From Comamonadaceae bacterium (GTDB taxonomy: Bacteria > Pseudomonadota > Gammaproteobacteria > Burkholderiales > Burkholderiaceae_C): a stretch of DNA of 64,000 nucleotides. Each line of letters begins with the position of its first letter. The first letter of the stretch is position 1. Under the pieces are notes generated by a model. It made no database searches and was not told where the DNA came from. It was given only the letters and a program-made list of their open reading frames with translations. Shown here one piece after another: positions 42,029 through 51,093 of the stretch. The position numbers and the translations under genes are program-made. The stretch lies in assembly GCA_947373185.1 (NCBI GenBank), contig CANBWP010000004.1, positions 53,087 through 117,086 of the forward strand. The letters are read 5' to 3'.

Positions 42029-44992
42029 TTAGAAGGGCAACTTCATGTCGCTGAGGTCTTTGCGCGTTTCCACGAGCACCAGCGGGCCTTCGTCAATCAC
42101 CACTGCCGGGGGGCGTTCACGGGGCACATGCACGGGCTTAGGTTCCGCGGCAATGGCGGCTTGAACTTGTGCAATTTTCACGGGGTCAGAATTGACCCAT
42201 TGCAAGCCCGAACCTTCGGCCACTTGAATCAAGCTGGCGATGGGCAACGTATAGGACTGAACCTTGGGCAAGCCTGTAGCAGGCGCAGCTTGTGGTCCTG
42301 CTGTCTTTGCTGGCGCAGCGATTGTCGCCTGAGCAGTGGGCACAACTTGAGGTTGTGAGGGTGGCGCTTCGCTTGCAGCCGTGCCAACTTGAGTGCTTGC
42401 TTCTGGGGCAATGGCTTGCGTTTGTGCAATGGATTGTGCAGCGGCACGGTCGAAATAGGAACGTGTTGCCGGTACATCGTTTGCAACAGGGTTAGCAGCT
42501 TGCGCATTGGCATCGTTCACACCTTCAGGGGTTGTGTTGTCTGCGGCGTTGCTGTCTTGACCAGGGTTGCGTTCGCGGCGGTCACGGCCATAACGGTCGC
42601 GAGAGCGGCGTTCTCTGCGCTCAGGGGTGCCATTGCTGTTTTCAGTGCGCTCGCCATGAGGCCCTGTGCCTTCGGCTTGCGATGCTGACACATTGTCACC
42701 GTTGAGTTGCGAAGCGGCCGCGCCCTCGGCGTTTTCCGGGTTGCGACGTTCGTTGCGTTCGCCACCACGCTCACGGCGACCTTCACCCCGTTCACGGCGA
42801 CCCTCACTGCGGCCCTCACCGCGGCCTTCACCGCGGCCTTCACCGCGAGGAGAACGCTCTGAACGCGATTCATTGCGAATGTCCGCTGGGTTGCCGTCTT
42901 GTAACTCAGCATTGACATTTTGTGCATCGACTTGGGTATTGGCATGGCCATTTTCACGGCGTTCACCACGTTGGCCAGAACGCTCACTGCGTTCACCGCC
43001 ACGACGGTTGCTGCCGTTTTCGCGAGGTGCACGCGTTTCGTTGTTGTCATTGCGCTCTGCGCGTTGATCACTGCTGCGTTCTGGACTGCCTTCGGTGCGT
43101 TCGCCGCGATCGTTACGATCACCACCTCGGCGACCGCCCCGACCACCGCGACCACCGCGACGTTCGCCATTGCGCTCGCTGCGTTCATTGCGTTCACCCT
43201 CTTTGCCAGCGCGGTCACCGCGTTTGCCGACATTCTTGGCGGGTTCTTCTTTGGCTTCGGTGCTGGCACCGAACAAGCGTTTCAACCAACCGAAGAAACC
43301 ACCGGTGGCTTCTGCTTTGGCAACGGGTTTGCCAATTTGTGGCTTCTCTGTCTTAGGTGTTTCTGCTTTGGGCAGGGAGGCCGGTGCGGGTGCATCGGGC
43401 AATACACCTTTGATGACAGGCGTTTGACGGTTGGTGGGTTCTTGTGAGCGCCGTGTGACGGTGGTGGGGTCTTCCACTTCTTCCGCCATGGTGTAGCTGG
43501 CTTCGATGTTGTCCAAACGGGGGTCGTCGTGTTTCAAACGTTCCAATTTGTAGTGAGGTGTTTCCAAAGATTTATTGGGCACCAACAGCACATTGATGCG
43601 CTGCTTCAATTCAATTTTGGCAATCTCGGGGCGTTTTTCATTCAACAAGAAAGAAGCCACTTCCACCGGCACTTGGGCGTGCACAGCGGCTGTGTTGTCC
43701 TTCATGGACTCTTCTTGGATGATGCGCAAAATCTGCAAAGCCGAGCTCTCGGTGTCGCGAACGTGGCCTGAACCACCGCAACGAGGGCAAGGGATCGACG
43801 AGCCTTCAGAAAGGGCAGGCTTCAAACGTTGGCGGCTCATTTCCAAAAGACCGAATTTACTGATCGCGCCAAATTGCACGCGCGCACGGTCTTGGCGCAA
43901 GGCATCACGCAAGCGATTTTCTACTTCGCGGCGGTTGCGTGACTCTTCCATGTCAATGAAGTCGATCACGATGAGGCCGCCCAAATCGCGCAATCGCATT
44001 TGACGAGCGACTTCATCAGCGGCTTCCAAGTTGGTGCGAGTGGCGGTTTCTTCAATGTCACCGCCTTTGATGGCGCGTGCAGAGTTAACGTCCACCGACA
44101 CCAAGGCTTCGGTGTGGTCAATCACGATGGCGCCACCTGAAGGCAGTTGTACCGTGCGGGCATACGCCGATTCAATTTGATGTTCAATTTGGAAGCGACT
44201 GAACAGAGGTGCGTCATCGCGGTAGCGCTTCACACGTGGTGCGAATTCGGGCATCACATGACTCATGAACTGCTGCGCTTGTTCATAGATGTCGTCGGTG
44301 TCGATCAAGATGTCGCCAATGTCGCTGTTGAAGTAATCGCGTATAGCGCGAATCACCAAGCTGGACTCTTGATAAATCAGGAAAGCACCTTTGGCGCCTT
44401 GCGTGGCACCATCAATGGCAGACCACAACTTGAGCAAATAGTTCAAGTCCCACTGGAGTTCTGGCGCGCTGCGACCAATGCCAGCGGTGCGGGCAATGAT
44501 GGACATCCCTTTGGGATATTCCAGCTGGTCCATGGCTTCTTTGAGCTCTGCGCGGTCATCGCCTTCAATGCGTCGGCTGACACCGCCACCCCGAGGGTTG
44601 TTGGGCATCAAGACCACATAACGGCCAGCCAAGCTGATGAAGGTGGTCAGGGCGGCGCCTTTGTTGCCACGTTCTTCTTTTTCAACTTGCACCAAGAGTT
44701 CTTGGCCTTCGCGTATCACATCGTTGATGCGTGCTTGACTGACAGGCACACCTTCGGCGAAGTATTGACGAGAGATTTCTTTGAAAGGCAAAAATCCGTG
44801 GCGCTCTTCGCCGTAATCGACGAAGCAGGCTTCGAGCGAAGGTTCTACGCGGGTGACAACTGCTTTGTAGATGTTGCCTTTGCGTTGTTCGCGGCCTTCA
44901 ATTTCAATTTCGTAGTCGAGGAGTTTTTGTCCGTCGACGATGGCCAAGCGGCGTTCTTCAGCCTGCGTGGCGTTGATGAGCATCCGTTTCAT
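42029..44992 (-). CDS. rne: Ribonuclease E
   Basis: A 987-residue RNase E. The catalytic half begins MKRMLINATQAEERRLAIVDG, followed by the S1 domain (GNIYKAVVTRVEPSLEACFVDYG near 40). The DNase-like site includes IVIDFIDMEESRNRREVENRL with the magnesium-binding aspartates near 330-375, and CPRCGGSGHVRD near 430 is the zinc link. From about residue 530 the scaffold half is disordered and rich in Arg, Gly and Glu, with tandem GEGR-type repeats. AAGGGA lies six bases before the ATG. A leader of about 330 bases suggests autoregulation. Confidence 0.97.
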   Translation of the reverse strand: MKRMLINATQAEERRLAIVDGQKLLDYEIEIEGREQRKGNIYKAVVTRVEPSLEACFVDYGEERHGFLPFKEISRQYFAEGVPVSQARINDVIREGQELLVQVEKEERGNKGAALTTFISLAGRYVVLMPNNPRGGGVSRRIEGDDRAELKEAMDQLEYPKGMSIIARTAGIGRSAPELQWDLNYLLKLWSAIDGATQGAKGAFLIYQESSLVIRAIRDYFNSDIGDILIDTDDIYEQAQQFMSHVMPEFAPRVKRYRDDAPLFSRFQIEHQIESAYARTVQLPSGGAIVIDHTEALVSVDVNSARAIKGGDIEETATRTNLEAADEVARQMRLRDLGGLIVIDFIDMEESRNRREVENRLRDALRQDRARVQFGAISKFGLLEMSRQRLKPALSEGSSIPCPRCGGSGHVRDTESSALQILRIIQEESMKDNTAAVHAQVPVEVASFLLNEKRPEIAKIELKQRINVLLVPNKSLETPHYKLERLKHDDPRLDNIEASYTMAEEVEDPTTVTRRSQEPTNRQTPVIKGVLPDAPAPASLPKAETPKTEKPQIGKPVAKAEATGGFFGWLKRLFGASTEAKEEPAKNVGKRGDRAGKEGERNERSERNGERRGGRGGRGGRRGGDRNDRGERTEGSPERSSDQRAERNDNNETRAPRENGSNRRGGERSERSGQRGERRENGHANTQVDAQNVNAELQDGNPADIRNESRSERSPRGEGRGEGRGEGRSEGRRERGEGRRERGGERNERRNPENAEGAAASQLNGDNVSASQAEGTGPHGERTENSNGTPERRERRSRDRYGRDRRERNPGQDSNAADNTTPEGVNDANAQAANPVANDVPATRSYFDRAAAQSIAQTQAIAPEASTQVGTAASEAPPSQPQVVPTAQATIAAPAKTAGPQAAPATGLPKVQSYTLPIASLIQVAEGSGLQWVNSDPVKIAQVQAAIAAEPKPVHVPRERPPAVVIDEGPLVLVETRKDLSDMKLPF
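42776..42848 (-). repeat. 12-bp tandem repeats in the RNase E scaffold region
   Basis: Units of the form GCGGCCTTCACC recur head to tail (clear copies at 42809, 42821 and 42833, with diverged ones before them). They encode repeated GEGR residues in the arginine-rich RNA-binding segment. Confidence 0.75.
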
Positions 44993-45522
44993 GATGCATC
45001 CCTTCTTTTCAATGTGTCAGTAACACCCACCCCGCCATGTGAGGCATTGGGGTCGGATCACCTGTTGAACAACCAGCTCTCAAGGAGCCAACGGTGCCGA
45101 GACTGACGTTCGAAACGAAGGGAATTGCCAAGAGATTCCGACATTCATGAGCGCAAATGTGTCGCTGGAATGTGGAAAGGGGCGCGTGGAAGATTCGAGG
45201 CTGTGAGCGCGCGCAGGCAATAGTGTCTCGAGTGGCGCAAACAGCCACTGCAAAAAAGACAGCAAAGATCCAAACAACACACTCATTTCGATTCAATCCG
45301 TTCAGGAGCTGAAAAGCTGCTGAATAAAAATATTCCGTATCTGGGTTTCAAAGCATCGGTCCAACCAAACCACTGGTCTGCCACTGTTGGCCCTGGCCTT
45401 CAGTCTGCAGATTTCGCGCATGGCGGCATCGAACTTACGGCGCTGGTTGGTGGAGAGTGAACTAAACTCCTGTCATCAGGAATTCATTTCCATTCAAATC
45501 AACCACTTACAGCACAACGCCG
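44993..45522. other. 530-bp intergenic region between divergent rne and rluC
   Basis: No coding frame here looks real. On the minus strand it holds a likely rne promoter (45323-45351) and therefore a leader of about 325-330 bases. Nearer rluC a small hairpin TCCTG-TCAT-CAGGA (around 45470) may be part of the rluC leader. No known riboswitch was recognised. Confidence 0.6.
45323..45351 (-). promoter_or_regulatory. Candidate sigma-70 promoter for rne
   Basis: On the minus strand TTGAAA (45351-45346) and TTTATT (45328-45323) are separated by exactly 17 bases. The -35 matches 5 of 6 and the -10 matches 4 of 6 consensus bases. Confidence 0.4.
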
Positions 45523-46542
45523 GTGAATCGCATTATAGGGCCCCAGGCCACACATTCGGCCACTTCTGCGGCCACAAATACGGCCTTGGAAGTGAAATGG
45601 CTGACCGTGGACGAAGAGTCGGCCGGTCAGCGTTTGGACAACTTTCTGATTCGGCATCTCAAAGGGGTGCCCAAAACCCATGTTTACCGAATCATTCGCA
45701 GCGGCGAAGTGAGGGTGAACAAGGGCCGCGCGTCAGCTGACACTCGGATTGAGGCGGGCGATGTGGTTCGACTGCCGCCGGTTCGGATTTCAGACAAGGT
45801 GGCTGAAAAAGCGGCCAGACCTGCCCCAGGCCGGGAATTTCCACTGTTGCTAGAAGACGACGCTTTGATGGCCATTGACAAGCCTGCAGGGGTGGCGGTC
45901 CATGGCGGTTCGGGGGTGAGCTTTGGCGTGATTGAGCAATTACGCCAAGCCAGACCCCAGGCCAAGCTGCTGGAGTTGGTTCACCGATTGGACCGAGAAA
46001 CCAGTGGTATTTTGTTGGTGGCCAAGAAGCGCAGCGCCTTGAAGCATGTGCAAGATCAGTTTCGCGAAAGAGAAACGGGTAAGACGTATTTGGCCTTGGT
46101 TCAAGGAGCTTGGCCTGAAAAGCTGAAAGTTATCGACAGTTCGCTGCATAAATACTTATTGCCGGATGGTGAACGTCGAGTCAAAGTCACAGCCAACGAT
46201 GATCCGGATGGCATGCGCGCCATCACCTTGGTCAAGGTCGCACAGCGACTTCTGGGTTGTACATTGCTAGAGGTCACCATCAAAACAGGTCGCACCCACC
46301 AAATCCGTGTCCATTTGGCATCTCAGGGGCATCCGATTGCCGGCGATGACAAGTATGGCGATTTCGAATGGAACAAGGCTTTGAACAAACAAGGACTGAA
46401 GCGCATGTTTCTGCATGCTTGGCGCTTGCAATTTACGCACCCTACCACCGGCAAGCGTGTGGAATTGAATTCAAATCTGCCTCCCGAATTGCAACTTTTT
46501 ACCAACCATGTCAAACCAAAATCTACGCCCTCGGCAATTTGA
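45523..46542 (+). CDS. rluC: 23S rRNA pseudouridine synthase (RluC/RluA family)
   Basis: A 339-residue enzyme. An N-terminal S4 domain (GQRLDNFLIRHLKGVPKTHVYRIIR near 35-60) precedes the catalytic domain with HRLDRETSGILLVAKK, whose Asp is the nucleophile. It converts uridines 955, 2504 and 2580 in E. coli. Position beside rne is typical for rluC. GTG 45523 is the best start; no ATG precedes the S4 domain. Its last 35 bases overlap the phosphatase gene. Confidence 0.92.
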   Translation: MNRIIGPQATHSATSAATNTALEVKWLTVDEESAGQRLDNFLIRHLKGVPKTHVYRIIRSGEVRVNKGRASADTRIEAGDVVRLPPVRISDKVAEKAARPAPGREFPLLLEDDALMAIDKPAGVAVHGGSGVSFGVIEQLRQARPQAKLLELVHRLDRETSGILLVAKKRSALKHVQDQFRERETGKTYLALVQGAWPEKLKVIDSSLHKYLLPDGERRVKVTANDDPDGMRAITLVKVAQRLLGCTLLEVTIKTGRTHQIRVHLASQGHPIAGDDKYGDFEWNKALNKQGLKRMFLHAWRLQFTHPTTGKRVELNSNLPPELQLFTNHVKPKSTPSAI

Positions 46543-47182
46543 TCTGATTGCCTTCGATTGGGATGGCACGTTGTTTGACTCCACTGCCATCATCACGCGT
46601 TGTATTCAACGCGCCGTGGTGGATGTGGGCGGGCAAGAGCCCACCCAAGCAGCGGCTTCGTATGTCATTGGCATGGCGCTCATGCAGGCGCTGGCCCATG
46701 CTGCACCTGATGTGCCCGTTGATAAATACCCCGCTCTGGGGGAGCGATATCGCCATCATTACAAGGCCCATCAAAATGATTTGATTTTGTTTGACGGTGT
46801 TTTGCCGATGTTGGCCGAATTGAAGGCGCGACACCACTGGCTGACAGTGGCCACGGGCAAAAGTCGCAAAGGTCTGAATGAGGCTTTACGGGATGTGGCG
46901 TTAAAGGGCGCGTTCGATGGCTCTCGAACGGCAGATGAAACGGCAGGCAAGCCCAGCCCACTGATGCTGCAAGAGTTGATGCGGGAGTTTGGTGTTGAGC
47001 CCGAGCGGACCTTGATGATTGGCGATACGACCCATGATTTGCAAATGGCGCTGAATGCCGGGTGCCCCAGTCTGGCGGTGAGCTATGGGGCACATGAGCC
47101 CGAAGCTTTTCATGATTTAAAGCCACTGCACATTGCGCATTCTGTGGCAGATTTGAGGCTTTGGCTGTTGGAGAACGCATAG
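46508..47182 (+). CDS. HAD-family phosphatase (phosphoglycolate phosphatase-like)
   Basis: A 224-residue HAD hydrolase. Motif I is DWDGTLFDST with nucleophile Asp17 and Asp19; VATGKSRKGL gives motif II (Thr) and GDTTHDLQMALNAG motif IV (Asp pair). A helical cap lies between motifs I and II, so it is subfamily I like Gph. It begins inside rluC (35-base overlap), indicating an operon. The substrate is not defined. Confidence 0.88.
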   Translation: MSNQNLRPRQFDLIAFDWDGTLFDSTAIITRCIQRAVVDVGGQEPTQAAASYVIGMALMQALAHAAPDVPVDKYPALGERYRHHYKAHQNDLILFDGVLPMLAELKARHHWLTVATGKSRKGLNEALRDVALKGAFDGSRTADETAGKPSPLMLQELMREFGVEPERTLMIGDTTHDLQMALNAGCPSLAVSYGAHEPEAFHDLKPLHIAHSVADLRLWLLENA

Positions 47183-47244
47183 AACGCGATTCCGACAGAA
47201 TGCAAACGACTTGGTGAATTTGGGAGCGTTTTGAGGGAGATGTC

Positions 47245-47613
47245 ATGAGCGAAGCAATTCCTTTGTGCAATTCAGCCGATTTGGTGGACAGCGGTTTGGC
47301 CGTGCCTTTTGATGTCATCTATGGCGGGCAAACGTGCCGGGCATTTGCCATCCGTTTCAATGGGCAGGTTCGCGCTTATTTGAATCGGTGCAGCCATGTG
47401 GCCATGGAAATGGACTATCAGCCCAACCGTTTCTTTGATGCATCGGGTCAATTTTTAATATGCGCCACGCATGGCGCCATGTACCGACCGGAGACAGGCG
47501 CATGTGCTGGCGGCCCTTGCACGGGCGGCTTGATCCCAATTTCCTTGTCTGAGCAAGGCGGTGTGGTTCACTGGCATACTGAGTTCAACTTAAAACCTTT
47601 TGATTTCTCATGA
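47245..47613 (+). CDS. Rieske [2Fe-2S] protein
   Basis: A 122-residue soluble Rieske domain. Cluster ligands are C49-x-H51 (RCSHVAM) and C73-x2-H76 (CATHGAMY). It resembles the small ferredoxin subunits of nitrite reductase or oxygenases but stands alone. It overlaps sppA by four bases and follows the HAD phosphatase by 62 bases. Its electron partner is unknown. Confidence 0.88.
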   Translation: MSEAIPLCNSADLVDSGLAVPFDVIYGGQTCRAFAIRFNGQVRAYLNRCSHVAMEMDYQPNRFFDASGQFLICATHGAMYRPETGACAGGPCTGGLIPISLSEQGGVVHWHTEFNLKPFDFS

Positions 47614-48647
47614 GTGCTGAAAATACAGATTCCTTGAATACCCCATCCGCCGCTGAAACTGTCACTCCGGCAGAGGCAGCGGCAGCGGCAGCGGCATCGC
47701 ATGCTGGTGCAACTCGATCAGAGGGTGATTGGGAACGTCAGACCTTGTCTGATTTGGTGCATGCCAACTTGAAAGAGCAGCAATCTGCAAGGCGATGGAA
47801 GATGGGCCTGCGTTTGGGGTGGTTGTTTTTTTGGGTTGTGGTCATGTGGCAAGTTTTGTCGCACAACCAGACCAGCGCCAACATCACCACACCTCACACG
47901 GCCTTGGTGAACATCAAGGGTGAAATTGCCGATGGTGCCGATGCCAGTGCTGAAAACATTGTGGCGTCCATGCGCGCTGCACTGGAAGACTCTGGTTCGC
48001 AGGCTTTGGTGTTGCTGATCAATTCACCGGGTGGTAGCCCTGTGCAAGCCGGCATCATCAATGATGAAATCGTGCGTTTGAAAGCCTTGCATCACAAGCC
48101 CATCTATGCCGTGGTTGAGGAGTCTTGTGCGTCTGCTGCCTATTACATCGCGGCAGCGACTGACAAAATCTATGTCGACAAGGCCAGCATTGTCGGTAGC
48201 ATTGGTGTTTTGATGGACGGTTTTGGTTTCACAGGTTTGATGGACAAAGTGGGCGTCGAAAGACGGCTCATGACGGCGGGTGAAAACAAAGGATTTTTAG
48301 ACCCTTTCAGCCCTCAAACCGATGCTCAACGCAAGCACGCACAAAGCATGTTGAATCACATTCATGCGCAATTCATAGCGGTGGTGAAAAAAGGACGTGG
48401 CGAGCGCTTGAAAGAAACCCCAGAGATGTTCAGCGGACTGTTCTGGACGGGTCAACAGGCCATTGAATTGGGCTTGGCCGATGAGTTGGCCAGCCTTGAT
48501 CAAGTGGCACGCGACATCATCAAGGCCGAAGAGGTGGTGGATTATTCTCGCCGAGACAATGTGGCCGAGCGTTTGGTCAAACGTTTTGGTGCCGCCATGG
48601 GCGAGGGCGCTTGGCGCGCCATGCGCTCGAGCGTCACTATTCGTTAA
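47610..48647 (+). CDS. sppA: Signal peptide peptidase SppA (S49 peptidase)
   Basis: A 345-residue membrane peptidase. A poly-alanine stretch encoded by GCAGCG repeats (near residues 23-32) precedes one helix (GWLFFWVVVMWQVL near 70-83). The protease core has INSPGGSPVQAGIINDEI, and the nucleophile serine is in ESCASAAYYIAA. This is the short single-domain form. It degrades leftover signal peptides in the membrane. Start overlaps the Rieske stop (ATGA). Its stop lies within an 18-bp tandem duplication. Confidence 0.92.
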   Translation: MSAENTDSLNTPSAAETVTPAEAAAAAAASHAGATRSEGDWERQTLSDLVHANLKEQQSARRWKMGLRLGWLFFWVVVMWQVLSHNQTSANITTPHTALVNIKGEIADGADASAENIVASMRAALEDSGSQALVLLINSPGGSPVQAGIINDEIVRLKALHHKPIYAVVEESCASAAYYIAAATDKIYVDKASIVGSIGVLMDGFGFTGLMDKVGVERRLMTAGENKGFLDPFSPQTDAQRKHAQSMLNHIHAQFIAVVKKGRGERLKETPEMFSGLFWTGQQAIELGLADELASLDQVARDIIKAEEVVDYSRRDNVAERLVKRFGAAMGEGAWRAMRSSVTIR

Positions 48648-48674
48648 GCCAGCGCCATTCGTTAAGCCAGCGCC
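48639..48674. repeat. 18-bp perfect tandem duplication across the sppA stop
   Basis: ATTCGTTAAGCCAGCGCC occurs twice in a row (48639-48656 and 48657-48674), followed by ATTCAGG as the start of a third partial copy. The first copy contains the sppA stop codon. The repeat ends three bases from the convergent methylase stop. Confidence 0.9.
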
Positions 48675-48676
48675 AT

Positions 48677-49477
48677 TCAGGCTCCCAGGGCAAATACCGC
48701 CGGTGTCTGGTTGTTCAGGCCCTCTGGCAACTGACTCGCTGCCATTCCTTGCGCGGATTTGCGCCATTGTTGAACCGTGGTACTTTGGTTGACAGCTTCA
48801 GGCAAGCTGATGCCACTGCTGAATGACAAGCGTGTGTTGGCTTGCAACGTTTGCACCAGCGAAGTCCACAGTGCCGCATTTCGGTAGGGCGTCTCAATGA
48901 ACAATTGAGTTTGTCCTGTCTTGAGGGCGTATTGCTCTAACTCTTTGATTCTTCGGGCACGTTCTTGCGCTTCTTGTGGCAAGTAGCCGACAAACGCAAA
49001 ATTTTGGCCATTCAACCCACTGCTCGCGAGTGCCAGCAGCAAGGAGATAGGGCCCACCAACGGAATGACTTGAAGCCCTAATTCGTGGGCAGCACGAACC
49101 ACGGAGCTGCCTGGGTCTGCGACAGCGGGCATGCCGGCCTCGCTCACCAGCCCAATGTCCTGACCACTGAGGGCTGCGGCCAGCAGCGGCTTGGCATCAA
49201 ACCCTGCTTGATGGTCACCTTTTTTGTGCACGTGCCTTGGCAATTCTGTGATGGTTTGCGTTTGAACCGTGGCTTTGAGTGGGATGAATGCATCGATGCG
49301 CTTTAAATAAGCACGCGTGGTTTTGGCGTTTTCACAGATCCAGTGTGTCAGGTTGGCGGCAACACTCAGAGTGCCTTTCGGCATGACTTGTTGCAAGTCG
49401 ATCTCTTGGTTGCATCCAAAGTCCAGCGGCGCTGGCACCAAGTACAGCTTGCCCATTTGATGGTTTGGCAGGGTCAT
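48677..49477 (-). CDS. SAM-dependent methyltransferase, RsmI-like tetrapyrrole methylase fold
   Basis: A 266-residue protein. GLVSEAGMPAVADPGSSVVRAA and IPLVGPISLLLALASSGL match the SAM-binding parts of RsmI (16S rRNA C1402 2'-O-methylase), but the N-terminal LYLVPAPLDFG differs from the RsmI start VGTPIGNL, so this is the RsmI-related second group. ATG 49475-49477 overlaps the maf stop by four bases, so both are in one operon. Confidence 0.85.
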   Translation of the reverse strand: MTLPNHQMGKLYLVPAPLDFGCNQEIDLQQVMPKGTLSVAANLTHWICENAKTTRAYLKRIDAFIPLKATVQTQTITELPRHVHKKGDHQAGFDAKPLLAAALSGQDIGLVSEAGMPAVADPGSSVVRAAHELGLQVIPLVGPISLLLALASSGLNGQNFAFVGYLPQEAQERARRIKELEQYALKTGQTQLFIETPYRNAALWTSLVQTLQANTRLSFSSGISLPEAVNQSTTVQQWRKSAQGMAASQLPEGLNNQTPAVFALGA

Positions 49478-50091
49478 AGCAGCGTCACCCCAGCTTCGCG
49501 CAACATTTGGCAAGTTCGAATCAGAGGCAGTCCCACCAGGGCGGTGGGGTCGTCGTTGTCAATTGCGTCAAGCAAGGAAATACCAAGGCCTTCACTTTTG
49601 GCGCTACCTGCGCAATCGTAGGGCTCTTCGGCGCGGAGATAAGCTTCAATTTCTGCGTCAGTCAAGTTGCGAAATTTAACTTTGACGGCTGCCAACTCTG
49701 TTCGTTCATATCCGGCATCCAAGCAGATCACGGACAGGGCGGTTTGAAAAATGACGGTCTTGCCGCGCATGCGCTGCAATTGCAAAACGGCATTCTGGTG
49801 ATTGCCGGGTTTGCCCAAGGGCGTGCCTTCCAAATCTGCCACTTGGTCAGAACCAATGACAACAGCGTGGGGGTTTTTTTGAGCAACCGCGCGTGCTTTG
49901 GCCAGTGCCAAACGCAAGGCTAAATCTTTGGGGCTCTCGGCGGGTCGCGGGGTCTCGTCGACCTCCGGTGCTGCAACGCCAAAGGGAATTCGAAGCCTAG
50001 ACAGCAATTCCTTGCGGTAGCGAGAGGTAGATCCCAGGATGACAGGGCGACTTGGGGCGGGGGTATTGAGGGGGAAATTGTCTTTGGACAT
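49474..50091 (-). CDS. Maf-family nucleotide pyrophosphatase (YceF-like)
   Basis: A 205-residue Maf protein. ILGSTSRYRKELLSRL at residues 18-33 and GSDQVADLEGTPLGKPG near 80 are conserved; the latter is of the YceF type that hydrolyses 7-methyl-GTP. Its start is divergent from yceD with only 25 bases between them, as in many proteobacteria where yceF, yceD and rpmF adjoin. Confidence 0.92.
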   Translation of the reverse strand: MSKDNFPLNTPAPSRPVILGSTSRYRKELLSRLRIPFGVAAPEVDETPRPAESPKDLALRLALAKARAVAQKNPHAVVIGSDQVADLEGTPLGKPGNHQNAVLQLQRMRGKTVIFQTALSVICLDAGYERTELAAVKVKFRNLTDAEIEAYLRAEEPYDCAGSAKSEGLGISLLDAIDNDDPTALVGLPLIRTCQMLREAGVTLL

Positions 50092-50116
50092 GCCTCAATT
50101 CTCTTACACTGCCGGC

Positions 50117-50674
50117 ATGGATAAAAATTTTGATTTAAAACGCCTGAATATCAAGGCATTTGCCAGGGATGGCCTGAGCCTGCAGGGGCAGCAAGCGGTG
50201 GCCTTTTTTGAACGCTTGTCCGGGTTGTCTGTGAAAGATGCGGAGTCTTTGACGCAGAGCACCCAGGTGACTTGGGGGCTTGTCGGCGAAATGGTGCCAG
50301 TGACTGGCGGAGAGCCTGAAATTTGGCTTCATTTGACGGCAGAGATTCAGCTGCCGATGCAGTGCCAGAGGTGCATGGGTCCGGTGGCGATCGAAATTCG
50401 GGCAGATCAATCGTTCAGGTTTGTTGCAGATGAGGCGATTGCTGAGGCCCAAGACGACGAATCCGAGGAGGATTTGTTGGTTTTGGCGCCTGAATTGGAT
50501 GTTTGGGAATTGATCGAGGATGAGCTCATCATGTCGGCTCCCATTGTTCCTAAGCATGAAGTTTGCCCCACGGCGGTCCCCATGTCGGTGGCGGATGAGG
50601 CTTTTGCGGCGGCTTTAGAAGAGCGCCCTAACCCTTTTGCGGCGCTGGCGCAGTTGAAGAAAAAACCTCAATAA
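50117..50674 (+). CDS. yceD: YceD family protein (DUF177)
   Basis: A 185-residue acidic protein. Two metal-type cysteines lie in MQCQRCMGPVAIEI, followed by an acidic segment (AQDDESEEDLLVLAPELDVWELIEDELI) and the C-terminal KKKPQ. This is the pattern of YceD, which is linked to 23S rRNA accumulation and always lies before rpmF. ATG 50117 is chosen; an ATG at 50090 overlaps maf. A promoter for rpmF lies downstream. Confidence 0.9.
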   Translation: MDKNFDLKRLNIKAFARDGLSLQGQQAVAFFERLSGLSVKDAESLTQSTQVTWGLVGEMVPVTGGEPEIWLHLTAEIQLPMQCQRCMGPVAIEIRADQSFRFVADEAIAEAQDDESEEDLLVLAPELDVWELIEDELIMSAPIVPKHEVCPTAVPMSVADEAFAAALEERPNPFAALAQLKKKPQ

Positions 50675-50702
50675 AACGCTGGAGGCGCCCAAAACTATGG
50701 GC

Positions 50703-50708
50703 TATAAT
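50703..50708 (+). promoter_or_regulatory. Consensus -10 box upstream of rpmF
   Basis: A perfect TATAAT lies 129 bases before rpmF. No good -35 is visible at 17 bases, so promoter strength is uncertain. Confidence 0.45.
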
Positions 50709-50836
50709 CAGCGGCTTCGTGCCTGTGAGGGTGCGTTAGTGAGTTCACTGTTTAACCCAATGTTTAACCTAAGCTGCGTTGAATCAAGTTTTCATCACGC
50801 TGCTTTCAACGCTATCAATGCTTACAAGGAGCCATC

Positions 50837-51019
50837 ATGGCTGTTCAACAAAATAAAAAGTCACCTTCTAAACGTGGCATGCACCGTTCGCACAATGCGC
50901 TGAACGTGCCAGGTATCGCTGTCGAGCCAACAACTGGCGAAACACATCTGCGTCACCACATCAGCCCCAACGGTTTTTACCGCGGCCGTCAGGTTCTGAA
51001 GAACAAATCTGAAGCCTAA
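50837..51019 (+). CDS. rpmF: 50S ribosomal protein L32
   Basis: A 60-residue basic protein starting [19 protein letters not shown], the L32 N-terminus; GFYRGRQV closes it. It lacks the zinc cysteines, as is normal in proteobacteria. AAGGAG lies eight bases before the ATG. It heads the fatty acid synthesis genes, and a strong hairpin after its stop allows it to be made in excess over plsX. Confidence 0.98.
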   Translation: MAVQQNKKSPSKRGMHRSHNALNVPGIAVEPTTGETHLRHHISPNGFYRGRQVLKNKSEA

Positions 51020-51029
51020 CTGACACTTG

Positions 51030-51077
51030 AAATACAGGCCCGATGCTACGTTCAAGGTAGCCTCGGGCCTTTGTATT
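51030..51077 (+). terminator. Large hairpin attenuator between rpmF and plsX
   Basis: AGGCCCGA with GCTAC pairs with GTAGC and TCGGGCCT around a TTCAAG-like loop, with AAATAC/GTATTT closing the base. The U-tract is short (TTTGTATTTG), so read-through into plsX, 16 bases after it, is likely. Confidence 0.75.
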
Positions 51078-51093
51078 TGTGTCATTTGTAAAC

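Noticed and set aside
42776..42848. CRISPR-like array
   Set aside because: Units are contiguous with no spacers and lie within a coding region.
42666..43447. Several long plus-strand frames opposite rne
   Set aside because: They are Arg/Pro or His-rich mirrors of the repeat-coding scaffold region.
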